A stretch of 64,000 bases of DNA from Acanthochlamys bracteata (GCA_019914995.1 CM034132.1:5057501-5121500); one strand, 5' to 3'. Positions 1 to 12,281 are shown, numbered from the stretch's first letter. Notes: generated by a model from the sequence alone, not told the origin. Made by a program: numbers and translations.

Positions 1-392
1 ATTTAATCTTTAAATAAATATGATAATAGGTTATGATGATTGTGAAGACTTTGTACCTAACATTTTAGTTCAGCTCTTAGGTACGATTTCTAATTATGAC
101 TTTAACTTTGGTCCAGTGTAAAATCACCTATCACTAGTGATTTTCTAACATTTTGTTTAGAAATTACTAACGATGAATTAGGTCCTGCGAAATCATAAAT
201 CATATAGTTGCATTCATTTTGATCCAGTAAATACTAACTACAGTTATTAATTCTGTAATTCGTAAATTATACTCCGATTAGTCCTCGTAAACATAATTAT
301 TATAATAATCTAGATATCGAACTCAATGCTGATCATGCATGCAAATTTAACATCTAAACATCATTTCAAATAAGAATTAACAACTCAAGCAT
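1..392 (-). repeat. 3' LTR fragment of Athila-like element
   Basis: This stretch repeats, in the same orientation, the sequence at about 6856-7248; both begin with ATTTAATCTTTAAATAAATA and stay clearly alignable with scattered substitutions and small indels. Because the coding parts between the two copies read on the minus strand, the left copy is the 3' LTR. It is incomplete: its outer end lies before the window, and similarity stops near 392, whereas the right LTR continues to about 7792. The divergence suggests an old insertion. Confidence 0.75.
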
Positions 393-1130
393 TGGCCCAA
401 TTTTGTGGCTATTTATTTATTTACTTGCTCTTTCTTCACCGTTACACTTTACAATGTATATTCGAGCTTTTTTTTTCCTTTTGTTTTCAAATGTTCTTTC
501 TTTACCTTGTGCTTTCCAAAGACTTTTTATAACTCTGTATCTCAACTATCCCTACGAATTGAAAACAAAATAAGACAACAAAAAAAAACTAAGATCAAAT
601 CTAAGCCTCGCATTGCATGGTGATAGATGTCATCACTCGCTGTAAACTACGAAATCAAAATTCTCTATAAAGTGTATTCAATTGCATTTGTTTAGAATGA
701 CAAGATTCTATCAACTTAATTATATACAGTACTATATAAGAAGAAAGTAGGTTTACTTAATAAGAATATTATACGAACAAACTCAAAAAGGATTCTAATT
801 TCAAAAGCCCTACCGGAAAGAGAGTTCAAATTCATTATTAAAATATGGATGATAGACTATCAATCAATGTTTATGCATAATTTTCTATCTCCTTCTAAGC
901 TTAAATTCGACATTGTCCTCAATGTTGAAAGATAAAAATGAACAATATATACAGCATAGGGATATAAAAATCGAGATGTAGGAAAGCTCTCCAGCTTCTC
1001 CATCAGCTGCATCACAGCAACAAATTTTTGTATCATAGTGATTCTTCTTTCTTTTCGAATTCTTCAAAAATAATAAACATATCAAATCAAAACGAAAACA
1101 AAATCTTACAAAATTCAAATGTTACTAGAG
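393..1130. other. Unassigned AT-rich segment beside the LTR
   Basis: No gene is supported here. The segment sits where the rest of the 3' LTR and its polypurine tract should be, but it does not match the right LTR. It is probably a deletion junction or later filler inside the decayed Athila-like element. At about 1138-1165 lies GGGTTGCCTCCCAAGAAGCG, a sequence that often follows pol in Athila-lineage elements, so element DNA resumes there. Confidence 0.4.
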
Positions 1131-1317
1131 AGAAAGGACTTGGGTTGCCTCCCAAGAAGCGCTAAATTTAATGTCTTTAACCAGACGAGTAGTTTGTCAA
1201 ATAGGATCGTGAAGTTGAAGAGTTGGTTCAGTTTGCATTGCGAAGGTGGCCTCCAAATATGGTTTCAAGCGATGCCCATTGATATTAAATTGTGCTCCAG
1301 ATTGAGATTCTTGATTT

Positions 1318-2445
1318 CTATAGCTCATGTGGAAAGATTTCAACTATCTCATAAGGTACATGCCACTTTGACTTCAGGTTTCCTAAAAAGAGTTTTAACC
1401 GTGAGTTAAACAATAAAACCTTCATAGCTGAAGTAAACTCCTTTTGCTGAATTGATTTGTCATGATAGAACTTTGTGCGTTTCTTATAAATCTTTATATT
1501 CTCATAAGCCTCGTTGCGAATTTCTTCCAACTCATTGAGTTGCAACTTCTTTCATTCCATGCATCATTCATGTCAAAATTCAGCTTTTTAATAGCCCAAT
1601 ATGCATTGTGTTCAAGTTCCATAGGTAAATGATATACTTTACCAAAAATAATATGATAAGGACTCATCTTTATACATGTTTTATATGCTGTCCTATAAGC
1701 CCATAAAGCTTCACTAAGTTTTACTGCCAATCTTTTATTGTGGTGTTAACAGTTTTCTCCAAATGATTCTTGATTTCTCTATTGCTAATCTCTACATGTC
1801 CTGAAGTTTGAGGGTGATATAGTGGCTACCTTATGAGTTATGCCATATTTTCTTAACAAAGCATCAAAAAGTTTATTGTAAAAATATTTACCACCATCAC
1901 CAATGATTGCTCTAAGTGTTCTAAATCTAGTGAAAATCATATTTTTTAGAAAATTTAGGACAATTTTATGATCATTAGTTTTTGTAGCTTGAGTCTGTAC
2001 TCATTACTCATTTAGATGCATAATTAACAGCAATAAGAATATAAGAATACTCGATGGAGGAAGAAAATGGATCCAGAAAGTCTATACTCAAAACATCAAA
2101 AAATTCTACAACCAAAATATTAGTCAAATGCATCATGTTCTTCCTACTGATATTTTCTATTCTTTGGCATCTGTTACACTTAGAATAAAAGTTAAATGCA
2201 TCCTTAAATAAAGTGGGCAAAAAAAATCTAATTGAAGGACATTATGGGCTGTTTTCTTAGCACCAAATGACCTCCACATGTAACTCATGGCTATGCCTTA
2301 GAATGCTTTCTTGTTCATCCTCAGGAACGCATCTTCTAATGATTTGATCCGAACAGTATTTAAACAAATAGGGATCATCCGAATAATAGTGTTTCACCAT
2401 AGACAGAAATCTCTTCTTTTTCTGAAAAGACAAATTATTTTGCAT
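1318..2445 (-). pseudogene. Athila-like integrase, degenerate
   Basis: Reading on the minus strand, fragments in several frames give an integrase in order. An HHCC-like amino-terminal part around 2160-2445 includes RHSHELH and a CNRCQR motif. A core start around 2010-2110 reads VLSIDFLDPF, like the family's GIDFMGPF. A carboxy-terminal part at 1494-1730 reads LSEALWAYRTAYKT and SPYHIIFGK, followed by [11 protein letters not shown] around 1470. Stops and frameshifts separate the fragments and no complete DDE core is visible. Integrase inserts retroelement cDNA into host DNA. Its place after RNase H fits Ty3/gypsy gene order. This copy cannot be functional. Confidence 0.8.
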
Positions 2446-2479
2446 TACACCACTAAAGATAATTCACAAAATCAGCATA

Positions 2480-2990
2480 GCAAGGCTCTCTATAATTAAA
2501 GAGAAGAAGTTCATTTGGAAAAGAATCATTTAGATGCATGTCGTCTCCTTCTCTTTTATCTTCAATTACGATACGAGAAAGATGATCTGGTACCACATTC
2601 TCGTTTCCTTTCTTATCCTTGATCTCTAAGTCAAACTCTTATAGAAACAAGATCCATCGAATCAACCTAGGCTTAGTATCTTTTCTTGTCAACAAATATT
2701 TAAGAGTAGCATGGTCAATAAATACAATAACTTTAGAACTGAAAATATATGGACGAAGTTATTCTAAAGCAAACACCACAGTAAGCAACTCTTTCTTTTT
2801 TTTTGAATAATTAAATTGTGCATCATTCAAAGTTTTGCTAGCGTAATATAAAATATGTGGCAGTTTATCAATTCGTTGACCTAAAACTGCACCAATAGCA
2901 TAATCTGAAGCATCACACATCAATTCAAATAATACATCTCAGTCAGAAGCAGTGATTATAGGAGCAGTAGTTAAGGCATTTTTTAAATTA
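2480..2990 (-). pseudogene. Athila-like RNase H domain, degenerate
   Basis: The minus-strand translation contains CDASDYAIGAVLGQR, YASKTLNDAQFNYS, KKELLTVVFALE, DHATLKYLL, KPRLIRWILFL and VVPDHLSRIV. These are the ordered landmarks of the Ty3/gypsy RNase H and connection region. At least one in-frame stop interrupts it near KPRLIRWILFL. It lies directly between the reverse transcriptase and integrase fragments, as expected. RNase H removes the RNA strand during reverse transcription. The wording is closest to the Athila lineage, which agrees with the tRNA-Asp-type primer site. Confidence 0.8.
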
Positions 2991-3059
2991 TTGAATGCAT
3001 CCAAACAATCTTTATCAAAATTAAAGACAATATCCTTAACCAATAAATCACATACAGAC

Positions 3060-3850
3060 CTAGTTATTTTAGAAAAATCTTTAATGAATCTTCTATAAAA
3101 ACCAGCATGGCCTAAAAAATTTCTAATGCCTTTAACTGAAGTAGGGGGAGGTAGATTTTAATAATTTTAATTTTTGCTCTATCCACCTCAATTACTTTAC
3201 TATAAACCATATGTCCTAAGACAATTTTCTTATTTAACCATAAGATGACATCTTTTCCATTCAAAACCAGGTTTGTTTCTTCACATCTAGACAAAATCAA
3301 TTTCAAATTATCAAGGTAACCATCAAAAGAAGATCCAAAAACTGAAAAATCATCCATAAATACCTCAATGATTTTCTCTACCATATCAGAGATATATCCA
3401 TTATACATCTTTAAAATATTGTTGGAGCATTATACAAACCAAAAGACATCCTCTTATAGGCCAAAGTGCCAAATCGACAAGTGAAAGTTGTTTTCTCTTG
3501 GTCTTCCAGAGCAATTGAAATTTGATTATAAACTGAAAAACCATCAAGAAAACAATAACGTGAGTGGCCAATTAAGCGTTCAAACATTTGATCAATAAAA
3601 GGTAAAAGAAAATGATCTTTTCTTATTGTAGAATTCAACTTTCTATAATCGATACAAACACGTCATCCCGTAGTTATTCTTATAGGAATCAACTCATTTT
3701 TCTCATTTTTAATTAATGTTACCGCAGATTTTTTAGGTACTACTTCTATAGAACTAGCCCATTTACTATCAGAGATTGGATAGATTACTCCTACATCAAA
3801 TATTTTTAAAATTTCAACTCTAACTATCTCTTTCATATTCTCATTTGGCT
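3060..3850 (-). pseudogene. Athila-like reverse transcriptase, degenerate
   Basis: On the minus strand, in order, one sees VVPKKSAVTLIKNEKNELIP, RVCIDYRKLNSTIRKDHF, LPFIDQMFERLIGHSRYCF, TFTCRFGTLAYKRMSFGLYN, the catalytic motif VFMDDFSVFG and LVLNGKD. The catalytic aspartate pair is retained, but the frame breaks between the 3411-3638 and 3112-3408 pieces, and there is a stop next to RVCIDYR. This is a Ty3/gypsy reverse transcriptase that copied element RNA into DNA. It is too damaged to act now. Confidence 0.85.
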
Positions 3851-4261
3851 TTCACGAGTAGGCTTGGCATCATCCTCCATTAAAATTATATGCATATACA
3901 TCACAGGACTAATACCTATTATTTCAGCTATTGTCCAACCTATTATTGTTATATGCTCTTTTAGGATACTAATGAGACTCTCCTCTTCTCTAACTATAAG
4001 ATCTGAGAATATGATGACTGGGAGGGTTTCATTATCACTTAAGAATACATATTTTAAATGTTAAGGCAATAGTTTGAGTTCTAACTTAAAAGAAACTACA
4101 GTAGAAGACTATTCTTGTCTTGTTTATCTCTAAAGGTTCAAATAGGCTTTATAACTAGGTTGAATTAGTTTTAACACATTCAGAGTAGCAAGCATATTAT
4201 TAGAATTATCACTATCTTTCACATCTAAAGTTACAACTTCCAAATCATCATTGCATTTTTT

Positions 4262-4894
4262 TTACAAAATAACAAAATCGATTAGTGGATCTAATAAATC
4301 AATAGAAAAGTAAGAATCTGAAGAAATAGTCGGATGTTTTAAAGTATCAAACACTTTGAATTTAACGGTTTCACCCAATACTGTCATTATGAGGGTGCCT
4401 TTTTTTACGTTGATACATGTGTCTAAAGTAGCCATAAATGGATGACAAAAAAGAATGAGAATCTCACGATCACTTCTCAAATTTTCCTCTATGTATAGAA
4501 CAATGAAATCTGCAGGAAAAATTAATTTGCCAACTTAAACTAAAATATCCTCTATAATACTTGTGTGATGCCGTATGGAATGGTCAGCAAGATCGAGTCA
4601 TGTTGTGGTCTTATTTATTCCTTCCAAATCTAACTCCTTGTAAATAGAAAAAGGCATCAAGTTTATGCTTGCCTCTATGTTCAACATATCACGTCCAAAC
4701 CTTTTGGCACCAATAGTGATAGGAATATCAAAACTATTTAGATCGTCAAGTTTAGATGAAGCTCGCTTTTCAACACTTGCACTTACATTATTATTCAATC
4801 TGATTCTTTCGTTTGGAGCAAATTTGAGTTTGTGAGCCTTCAAATTTTTGATAAATTTTTCACATGCTGGAATCTGTTCAATCACATCAGGCAA
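4262..4894 (-). pseudogene. Athila-like aspartic protease region, degenerate
   Basis: Two minus-strand open fragments (4598-4894 and 4262-4480) read like the protease region of Athila-type polyproteins. The first includes FDIPITIGAKRFGRDMLNIE and INLMPFSIYKELDL; the family usually has a DLGASINLMP-type active site, and here the aspartate and glycine are replaced (IEASINLMP). The second has FCHPFMATLDTCINVKKGTL and TLKHP. The active-site loss and the frame break make it non-functional. It lies between gag and reverse transcriptase, the standard order. Confidence 0.7.
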
Positions 4895-4899
4895 AGTAA

Positions 4900-6458
4900 G
4901 TTAATATGCGTTTTACTTAACATATCATTAATTTTTTAAAATTGCTTATCCTATTTATTTTACTTTAGGCGGCCCGAAAATAGAGTAGGGGGCGTATAAC
5001 AATCAAGTCCAGAATGATGATAGGCAGATTCCTTTTCGTGGTGTTGATCACTCTCAGATGGCGATAATTTCGACATTTTTTCTCCTAAATTAGATCTGAC
5101 CAACTCTTATTTTTCATCACCTGCAACTATACTTTAATTAGAAACATCAACTTTATTATCATTATTAATAAGCTTACCTGGATGGCTTTGCTTGTTCATT
5201 ATTTCGTGGATTGATGTTAGGTTGAATAGGAAACTTATCAGGCTCTCCTTCACTCAACGCTTGAGCAATTTGACCTACATGAGCTTCAAGCTTTTGTTGA
5301 CCAATTGCTAACTGTCTTACTAAAATCCTCTAATGAAGTCGATGGCTTTGGTTGAGGTAGATGTTATTGTTGTTGATTGCTCCACAAGAAGTTGGGATTA
5401 TTCTTCCATCCAGAATTGTAGGTGTTTGAATATGGATCATGTCTAGGATGTCGGTTGAAAGAACTTATCATTTTTGCTTGTTCTTGTACAAACTCAGAAA
5501 AATCTACTCCATGTGGACAATGTATAGTAGAATGAATAGATAAACTACAAGTGCCACATACCTTTTGTGTTTAGAATTTTCCGTTCATAGCCAGCAAAGC
5601 ATCAAATTTGTTAACAATAGCATTCACCTATGCTTTGGAGGCATAATTGTTAGTACTACTCACCTCATAAATTTCATCTCATCTTCCTCGTGTACCCATA
5701 TGTTGCGTCTCAAAAGCTAGATTTTCGAATAGAGTTTAACAATCGACTCGCGTCTTATTCGGAATGGATTGTCCTGCATAATTGTTCACTATAGCCTTGC
5801 TAGAAACAGTTAGTCCCTTATAAAATATACGCATTAAAACTAAAATAGGCAAACCATAGTGAAGACATTGAATTAACAAGTTATTAAATCGTTCCCACGT
5901 CTCAGAAAATGGCTCATCAGATTATTGAGTAAATTGTATGATTTTATCTCTTAATATATCAGTTTTCTGAGTTGAAAAGAATTTTTCTAAAAATCTGTAT
6001 TGAATTTCAGTCCAAGTAGTAAGTGAACCAGATTAAAGTGATTGTAACCGTACCTTTGTTCTATCCTTTAAAGTGTAGGGAAAGATTTTCATTTGATGAT
6101 GTTTCTCAGTAACTCCATCTGTCAAAGACATGTTAGAAACGATATTAAAAATTTCTCGAATATGAGCTAAAGCATTCTCATTGTTCAAACCATGAAAAGA
6201 AGGCATCATATTAAAATGAATAGCTTTCAACTTATAATTTCTATCAGCATCAGGGAGAACTATACTAGATAAAGATAAAGGAATTATGGAAATATCAAGA
6301 TCTCCAATTGTTTCGTTTAGTGCAATAGCCATCTCTTCAATTCTAATATTCAAATGATTTCTACGCTCACGTCTAATTCTCCTAACCTCTATGTCAAGCT
6401 CAGGAACAAATTTAAGTGAAGATTGACTATGAGAGCAAGTGATCATGCAATGATACAA
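4900..6458 (-). pseudogene. Athila-like Gag, degenerate
   Basis: The first third (6033-6458, 141 aa open) reads FHGLNNENALAHIREIFNIV and MKIFPYTLKDRTKVRLQSL, the classic retrotransposon Gag core. Further along (about 5370-5570) a zinc-knuckle-like stretch CGTCSLSIHSTIHCP is followed by DPYSNTYNSGWKNNPNF, typical of Athila-lineage Gag. Several stops lie between. Gag forms the virus-like particle and binds RNA. It is the first coding piece after the primer site at 6567-6584, which fixes the transcription direction as minus. Confidence 0.8.
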
Positions 6459-6566
6459 TTACAAAATAAAAATCAGAGTAATATGTTCTATAAGCTAAAT
6501 CCAAACAAATGCAAAGTGGCAAATGACCTAAATAAAGCTAGATTGAATCAAAGTCAAACAAAATAA

Positions 6567-6584
6567 GTCCCGGCAACGATGCCA
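6567..6584 (-). other. Primer binding site, tRNA-Asp type
   Basis: The plus strand reads GTCCCGGCAACGATGCCA, a close match to the 3' end of plant tRNA-Asp (two substitutions and one base difference seen by eye), so the minus strand carries the primer site. It sits between the LTR edge near 6594 and gag. A tRNA-Asp primer is characteristic of Athila-lineage Ty3/gypsy elements. Confidence 0.75.
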
Positions 6585-6593
6585 AAAACTTCA

Positions 6594-7792
6594 TGTAGAC
6601 AAAACCAACTAAAACAAATCAGTGATTCTATCCTAATCTATCTCTCAAGTGCACGGTTGTCGTCTACCGTATAGCAGATAACGAGTTTATTCCATAGAGA
6701 TTGTTGTTAACTCTAATTCAAGTTTTTTACTAACAAAAGTTGTGTTTGTGAAAGCTAATCAAAAGTGTACAAGAGCTAAGAACGAAAAGTAACACACTGA
6801 TCGAGAAAACAGATATGCAAATAATTAAAGTTTTAAAATCCACCACTAATGCTTCTAATTTAATCTTTAAATAAATATGATAATAGATTATGATGATTGT
6901 GAAGACTTTATACCTAACACCTTGGTGTAGTTCTTAAGTACGATTTCTGATTTTGACTTTAACTTTAGTCCAGTGTAAAAACATCTATCGTTAGTGATAT
7001 TCTAATTTAGAAATTACTAACAATGTATTAGATCCTGTGAAATCGTAAATCATATAGTTGCATTTATTTTAATCCAGTAAATACTAACTACAGTTATTAA
7101 ACCTATAATTCGTAAATTATGCTCCGATTGGTTCTCGCAAACACAATTAATATAGTAATCTAGATATCAAACTCAATGCTGATCATGGATGCAAATTTAA
7201 CATCTAAGCATCCTTTCAAACAAGAATTAACAACCCACATAAAATCAACAATCCATACATCACATAATATTTAAGAAAAATAAATTAAATTTGTTAGGAT
7301 TTCATTCTAACTCCAGTTTAGAGAATTTAGCCACTTATATTAATATTACACATAATAATATTGTATGAAAAATAAAACATGTGGAAAAGAAAAGAAAGTA
7401 AATCTGAAGAATTTTTCGTCTCTAATCTGATCTTCCTTCTGTCTCCTGTTCGGCTCTCTCGGTTCTACGTCGGCTCCCGTATTTCTATAGCTGTTTTCCC
7501 CTGGATGGCGGCTCAATGAAAAAAAAACCCTCTCCTCTTTTTTTAGTTTATGCCCTAGCTCCTCTTATTTCCTTTTTCTTTAATTCTTTCCTTATGGACC
7601 TTATCATAAGCCCATCTTTTCCTTATTGGCTCAATGATATTTCTTTTCTTCTTTAGCTACATAGCATGTACAATTTGCCTTACTAAGCATATAATTAATC
7701 TTAATTAATTCAATTTAGCTAACATAATCATAAAAATATTATTTATATTATAATAATATTACATTAGAATGTATACAATTGTATACTTATCA
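6594..7792 (-). repeat. LTR of Athila-like element (5' LTR)
   Basis: The boundaries were chosen from the minus-strand TG..CA rule: it begins TGATAAGTATACAATTG (plus-strand end at 7792) and ends GTCTACA next to the primer site. The internal part 6856-7248 is repeated at 1-392. The outer side of this LTR, rather than ordinary flanking DNA, carries a polypurine-like tract (see 7793-8150). The exact inner edge could shift by a few bases. Confidence 0.65.
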
Positions 7793-8150
7793 AATACCCC
7801 CAAAGTTAGATTTTTTGCTAGTCCTCGAGCAAAATTATAAGAAAATTATATATATCATTCTTCCACAAGTTATTCTTATAATTTTAATTTCTTTGTGTAG
7901 CTTGATCAACCAAAATCTTTAAAGAGTAATGTAAGCATAATAAACAAATTAACACCACTTACAAACTCTCTTAAATGCAGTATATAGTATCAAATCAACT
8001 CAGTCTCGCATTCAAAAACATATGCAACATACTAGAAAGAAGTTTAGAATCCAATGTCCATAAGTTTGTTTAGAAATCATCTTTGCACTGCACATACAAT
8101 TTTTTTAGAGATTCACCAAAAAGGAGATGCAAATAAAAATATTTTCACTA
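7793..8150 (-). other. PPT-like tract and element remnant outside the LTR
   Basis: The plus strand reads AATACCCCCAAAGTTAG then GCTAGTCCTCGAGCAAAA. On the minus strand this is a purine-rich CTTTGGGGGTATT directly preceding an LTR start, preceded by TTTTGCTCGAGGACTAGC, both typical of the end of an Athila-type internal region. So the DNA right of the LTR looks like the tail of another internal region and not unrelated host flank. Confidence 0.5.
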
Positions 8151-9054
8151 AATTGTTAGCATTATTCGCACCTATAGAATTCTTTGTATAGATATTGATT
8201 TATTTCATTGATGTTGTAATTGTTTTATAAAGTTATTGACACTTATTCAATCAGATCTTTAGTGTTTTGAGTGAAGTTGTGTGCTTGTCATCCAGATGTA
8301 ATTATAAAATTTCGAGTTGCTATTCTTTGATTCTTATAACTTATTCTTTGTTCTATTCGACTGCGCTTTCTCGTGGTATCTTACTAGTTTCTGTAACAAT
8401 TTTTTGCGCTGCGGCGAAATAATTAGTCAACCTTTGACAGTAGGATATGGCTCCAACACGTTACGGTTTGCCATGGATTCTGACCCTGGACAACCAAGTT
8501 TGAGATCGGTTATATATCAACAACTATCGACATCATAGGAGTTGTCGAGCTGTTATCAACCTCAAAATATAAACAACCATTGTGATTTCTTTTGAGTTTA
8601 AGGCGACCTTTTATCGAAGTTTTAATCGACCCATCTTTAACAAATTATATTCCTTCTTTCTTACTAACTAACGCTATTAACACATCATAATAATTAACCG
8701 TTAGGAGTATTAGAGGAAGATGGTGCATCTCTCTTTGTGCAGCCAACGTCCATGGAGAGGAGAAAATTTCACTATGTAATTGTGAAGGTTACAAAAGATT
8801 GAAGAAAAAGATAGAACAAAATCTTGTACAAGCTCCAATAAGAAGATGAAAGAACTCTCTAGAGAAAGAGAAGTGTGAAAAACGAGCTCGTGACAACTAA
8901 TACGCACTTCTCTCAACAAAAAGTGAAAAATCACATGCAGAAAAGGGTACAAATAGAAAACATGAAAAAAGAGGGATAAAACAGAAAATTTGTCAAATTC
9001 TGTCTGAGGTCTACAACTGGCCATATAGAAGTCGAACATAGGTCGATAATTAAG
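8151..9054. other. Unassigned interspersed DNA
   Basis: I see no supportable gene. A short open stretch around 8470-8538 starts with ATGGATTCTGACCCTGGACA after GGCTCCAACACGTTACG, which faintly resembles the start of a Ty1/copia gag after its leader, but it is too short to assign. The remainder is AT-rich without recognisable motifs. Confidence 0.3.
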
Positions 9055-9909
9055 TAGGGGTGGCAATATGGGTTAATGGGTCGATTTCGGATCGACCCAT
9101 TTAATAACCGGGTTAAATTTGTTCAACCCTAACCCAACCCATGAATTTATACGGATCAAAATTGTCAACCCTAACCCAACCTACTAATAAACCGGATCAA
9201 ATTTGGGTCGACCTATTTAATAATTAAAATTATTAATTATTAATTATATATTTTTAAGCTTTAGTGAAATTATAAGATCAGTTCGAATGAAAGTGCACGA
9301 TATTTTTACTGACAAGATATAATTATGTCCAACAACATTCCTTAATGTCTTCATCGGTCCTTACAATATAAAAAAATATATTATTTTTATTTTTAAAAAA
9401 TATATGATAACAGCTGAAATTTATGATTACAAATACTAGGTTAATAATTTCGATAAAAATTTTGATAAATATATCTATCTAACAAAATTTTCATAAAAAT
9501 CTTTATACAAAATCTAAATTCGTCATTAAAAATACCTACATAGTAATACTTTCGATAATATTATAATTTTCATAGTATACTATTTTACTAAGGTATAAAA
9601 ATAAAAAATTAACTATAAATACATTTTAATTTAATAGTTTGTAAATAACTAGTATCGATTATTTTTATTGTCAATATTTTATTATATGGTAAGAAAAAAT
9701 CAAAAATTGTTATTTCAAAAGATGACATTTCGAGTTGGTGGGTCAATTTCGGGTTAACTCGGGTTGACCCATTTAATAACCGGGTCAAATTTGTTCAATC
9801 CTAACCCAACCCATATATTTATACGGGTCAAATTTTCTAACCCTAACCCTGATTAAACAGGTCGGTTTCGGGTCGAGTTTTCGGGTCGGGTCATATATTG
9901 CCACCCCTA
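9055..9909 (+). mobile_element. hAT-type non-autonomous element, copy 1
   Basis: An 855-bp element has terminal inverted repeats TAGGGGTGGCAATAT / ATATTGCCACCCCTA and a perfect 8-bp target duplication TAATTAAG (9047-9054 and 9910-9917). The TIR wording and 8-bp duplication point to the hAT superfamily. The outer ~130 bp at each end are packed with GGGTC/GACCC words that form long imperfect subterminal inverted repeats. The middle is AT-rich with no transposase, so any movement would depend on an enzyme from elsewhere. A same-orientation relative is at 33057-33892 and an inverted, shorter one at 40642-41257. Confidence 0.9.
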
Positions 9910-9917
9910 TAATTAAG

Positions 9918-10321
9918 GCAAGTCGATAACTGACTGAATAACTCTTTTTCCAAAATAGAAGTGTTGCAGTACAATCAATGCGGCCCTAAAAGGTCGAAAG
10001 ACACTGTAGAAGGTTGCCCAACGCCTAAAAATAGGTCGTTCAAGGTTGGAAACACCTTTTAGGTCAACAAAAGCCCTCAAAAATGATTGCCACAGGTCAA
10101 AAATCAAGGCAAAAGATAACATTGCAGTATCCGAACAATGTCAATTTCAACATTTTTTCAGCAATCAAAGATTCAATTGTGGATACTCTAATGTCCCTAA
10201 TACGCGGCCACGGGGGGCGTTTACTTCACTAGCATTCAGTCATAATTCGGCACACGGTAGCCTTGCACCACTTAATGTGCAGCACGATCATCAGTAGGGA
10301 AAAACTAACATGTCTCACATC
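9918..10321. other. Unassigned DNA between hAT element and retroelement array
   Basis: No gene is supported. The sequence is a mixture of low-complexity and moderately GC-rich stretches such as ACGCGGCCACGGGGGGCG near 10202. With the retroelement array removed, 10276-10326 continues directly into 27391, so these two flanks were once contiguous. Confidence 0.35.
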
Positions 10322-10326
10322 GATCT
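10322..10326. other. Left 5-bp target duplication GATCT
   Basis: GATCT immediately precedes the left-most LTR (TGTTAGTTCTCC). The same five bases follow the right-most LTR at 27386-27390. Five-base duplications are standard for Ty1/copia integrases. Confidence 0.85.
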
Positions 10327-12277
10327 TGTTAGTTCTCCTATAAGATTAACTCAAGAAGGGAGGGGTGAATTGAGTTAATAAATAAAAATTTTCGTGAAGT
10401 TTAGTTATCTTACGGACAGTAGGCTTCCAGTCGGCTGCGTCAATTCTGTAACCTGCAGACCGAGAGTGTTAGAATATTTACTGATTTAGATAAAGAGGAT
10501 AGAACTTAGAGTATTTAACGTGGTTCGGGAAAAACCCTTTGCCTACATCCACGGACGCTCTATCACCAGAGCCAAAGCTTCAATAAACCTTTAATAAGCT
10601 ACATATACACCAAGAGCAAAGTGCTTCACCAAGCACACTTACTCTTACCGGGTTTCTTCAGCAAGAGAACCTCTAACAGCCTACTGGACACACCCGTCCT
10701 TCTGGGCTGATATGCTAGCTCTATTACAAGGTTTAAGAACTTTCACCAAGCTCCACCTGAGCTTCCTTACCCGGTGCCCGCAGCACCTCTGTCACAAGGT
10801 TTACAAAAAGGAAATTGTTGCTGCTGAAGATGATGCTCTGTAAGTGATTGGCAGCGAGAGGAGTTTCTTTACTTGAAAAATTGAGTCAATATAGTGCAAG
10901 TTTATTTTTGAATATTTTGCTCATTATCTCCTCTCTTACTCGTTCTTCATCTTCTCCTCTTATAGAAATTTCTGTTCATGCAGGTAGGTGATTTTTCCCG
11001 TTAGAAAAATATTGTCGTTGGTGTGCAGTGGCAGATTTCCAAGGTAGAGATGAAGATTGTGTTCAGCGGTCAATCAGCTGCCTCAAAATTTCTTATGGCT
11101 AAATTGGTGCAACTCTTTCATTAGCATTAAATGCACCGAAGAAAGCAATTCAAAAACTCCCGCTTGCAGTTTTGAATTGTTTCAGCTGAGTTGTATTTTT
11201 CAAATATTCTCTAGCTGAGTTGGCTTCTCTCGATTTGCTGTTCTTTGTTAGGTTGACTGCTTCAAGTGAGGTGGACTCCAATAGCGTGACTCTGCAGTCT
11301 CTGTTTCGTTACTTCCTATTGTGTTCAATGGGTATTCATTGCTATCTATCAATCTCTATATTTGAACTTGTTCTTCAATAATGTGGTGACTCGATATAGC
11401 TCAGTTCTGTGATAGTAACAACATAATAGATTTCTTGAATGATATCACCTTGTAATTAAATTCGTGATTTTTTTTGGAGGAAAATCAAAATCTGTATGTT
11501 GAAGCATTTCTGCATTATCAGCAAGACATGGTTCTGATGATAATTTGCACTATGTTCTTTGTCTTCTTTTGTTGTGATTTTTCATTATTCTTGATATGAA
11601 CTTGTAGCTAATATGTTCCTCAATAAATCTTCAAGATTTTGCTTCAAATGGATGACGAATTCTTGATTGAATTACATCTGAAAAGTTGTTCATCAATGTC
11701 CGATTCTGCTCTCTGTTTACTGAATTTTCATCTATCATTTCACGATTTTTCCAAGTTTATATTGATCATCATTTGATGTGTTATTCGGTCAATCTTATAG
11801 TGTGCATGTTGGCTTGTTTCTGATGAAAAGTTGAAGTTCAAATAGAATCGGCATCATGCTTGAAATTACTTCTGAAGAGTGAATGATTATCACGATTTTC
11901 TGATTCTTCTCTGTCCAGCGAGCAGCAGCGAAATAGCCGGCTATTGAGTCCTCTGTTTTCTGTTCATCTCTGTTGGCGATACTCTGTTTTTTTGCTCTTC
12001 TCTGTTCGCGATTTTCTATTTACGATTTTCTGTTTATCCATATAGCAGCAATTAGACAGCTGGCTGTTTGGTGGCTGAGGGATTCTCTGTTCTGTATGGT
12101 ATAAAAGAAATCTTATACAATCAGTAGCTAAGAAGCTGGCTTGTTGTCTGCTGAATGTGGGATAGACTTGTTTCATAAATTTCTGCAGAACTTGATTCCA
12201 ATCATTAGTTCACCCTAATCCATAAACTATAATTCTTAATCATTGTTATCATCAAAATCAATTTTGGAGTTCCAACA
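10327..12277 (-). repeat. SIRE-like LTR 1 (3' LTR of the array)
   Basis: This LTR is 1,951 bp. On the minus strand it starts TGTTGGAACTCC and ends GGAGAACTAACA. It is bordered on its right by the polypurine tract of internal copy 1 and on its left by the GATCT duplication. It agrees well with LTR 3 and differs from LTR 2 at many CAG/CTG sites, where LTR 2 looks corrupted. Confidence 0.9.
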
Positions 12278-12281
12278 ATCT

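Noticed and set aside
8710-9066. 118-aa minus-strand frame with hydrophobic runs
   Set aside because: It overlaps the hAT element end and matches no known protein; looks like a chance frame in unassigned DNA.
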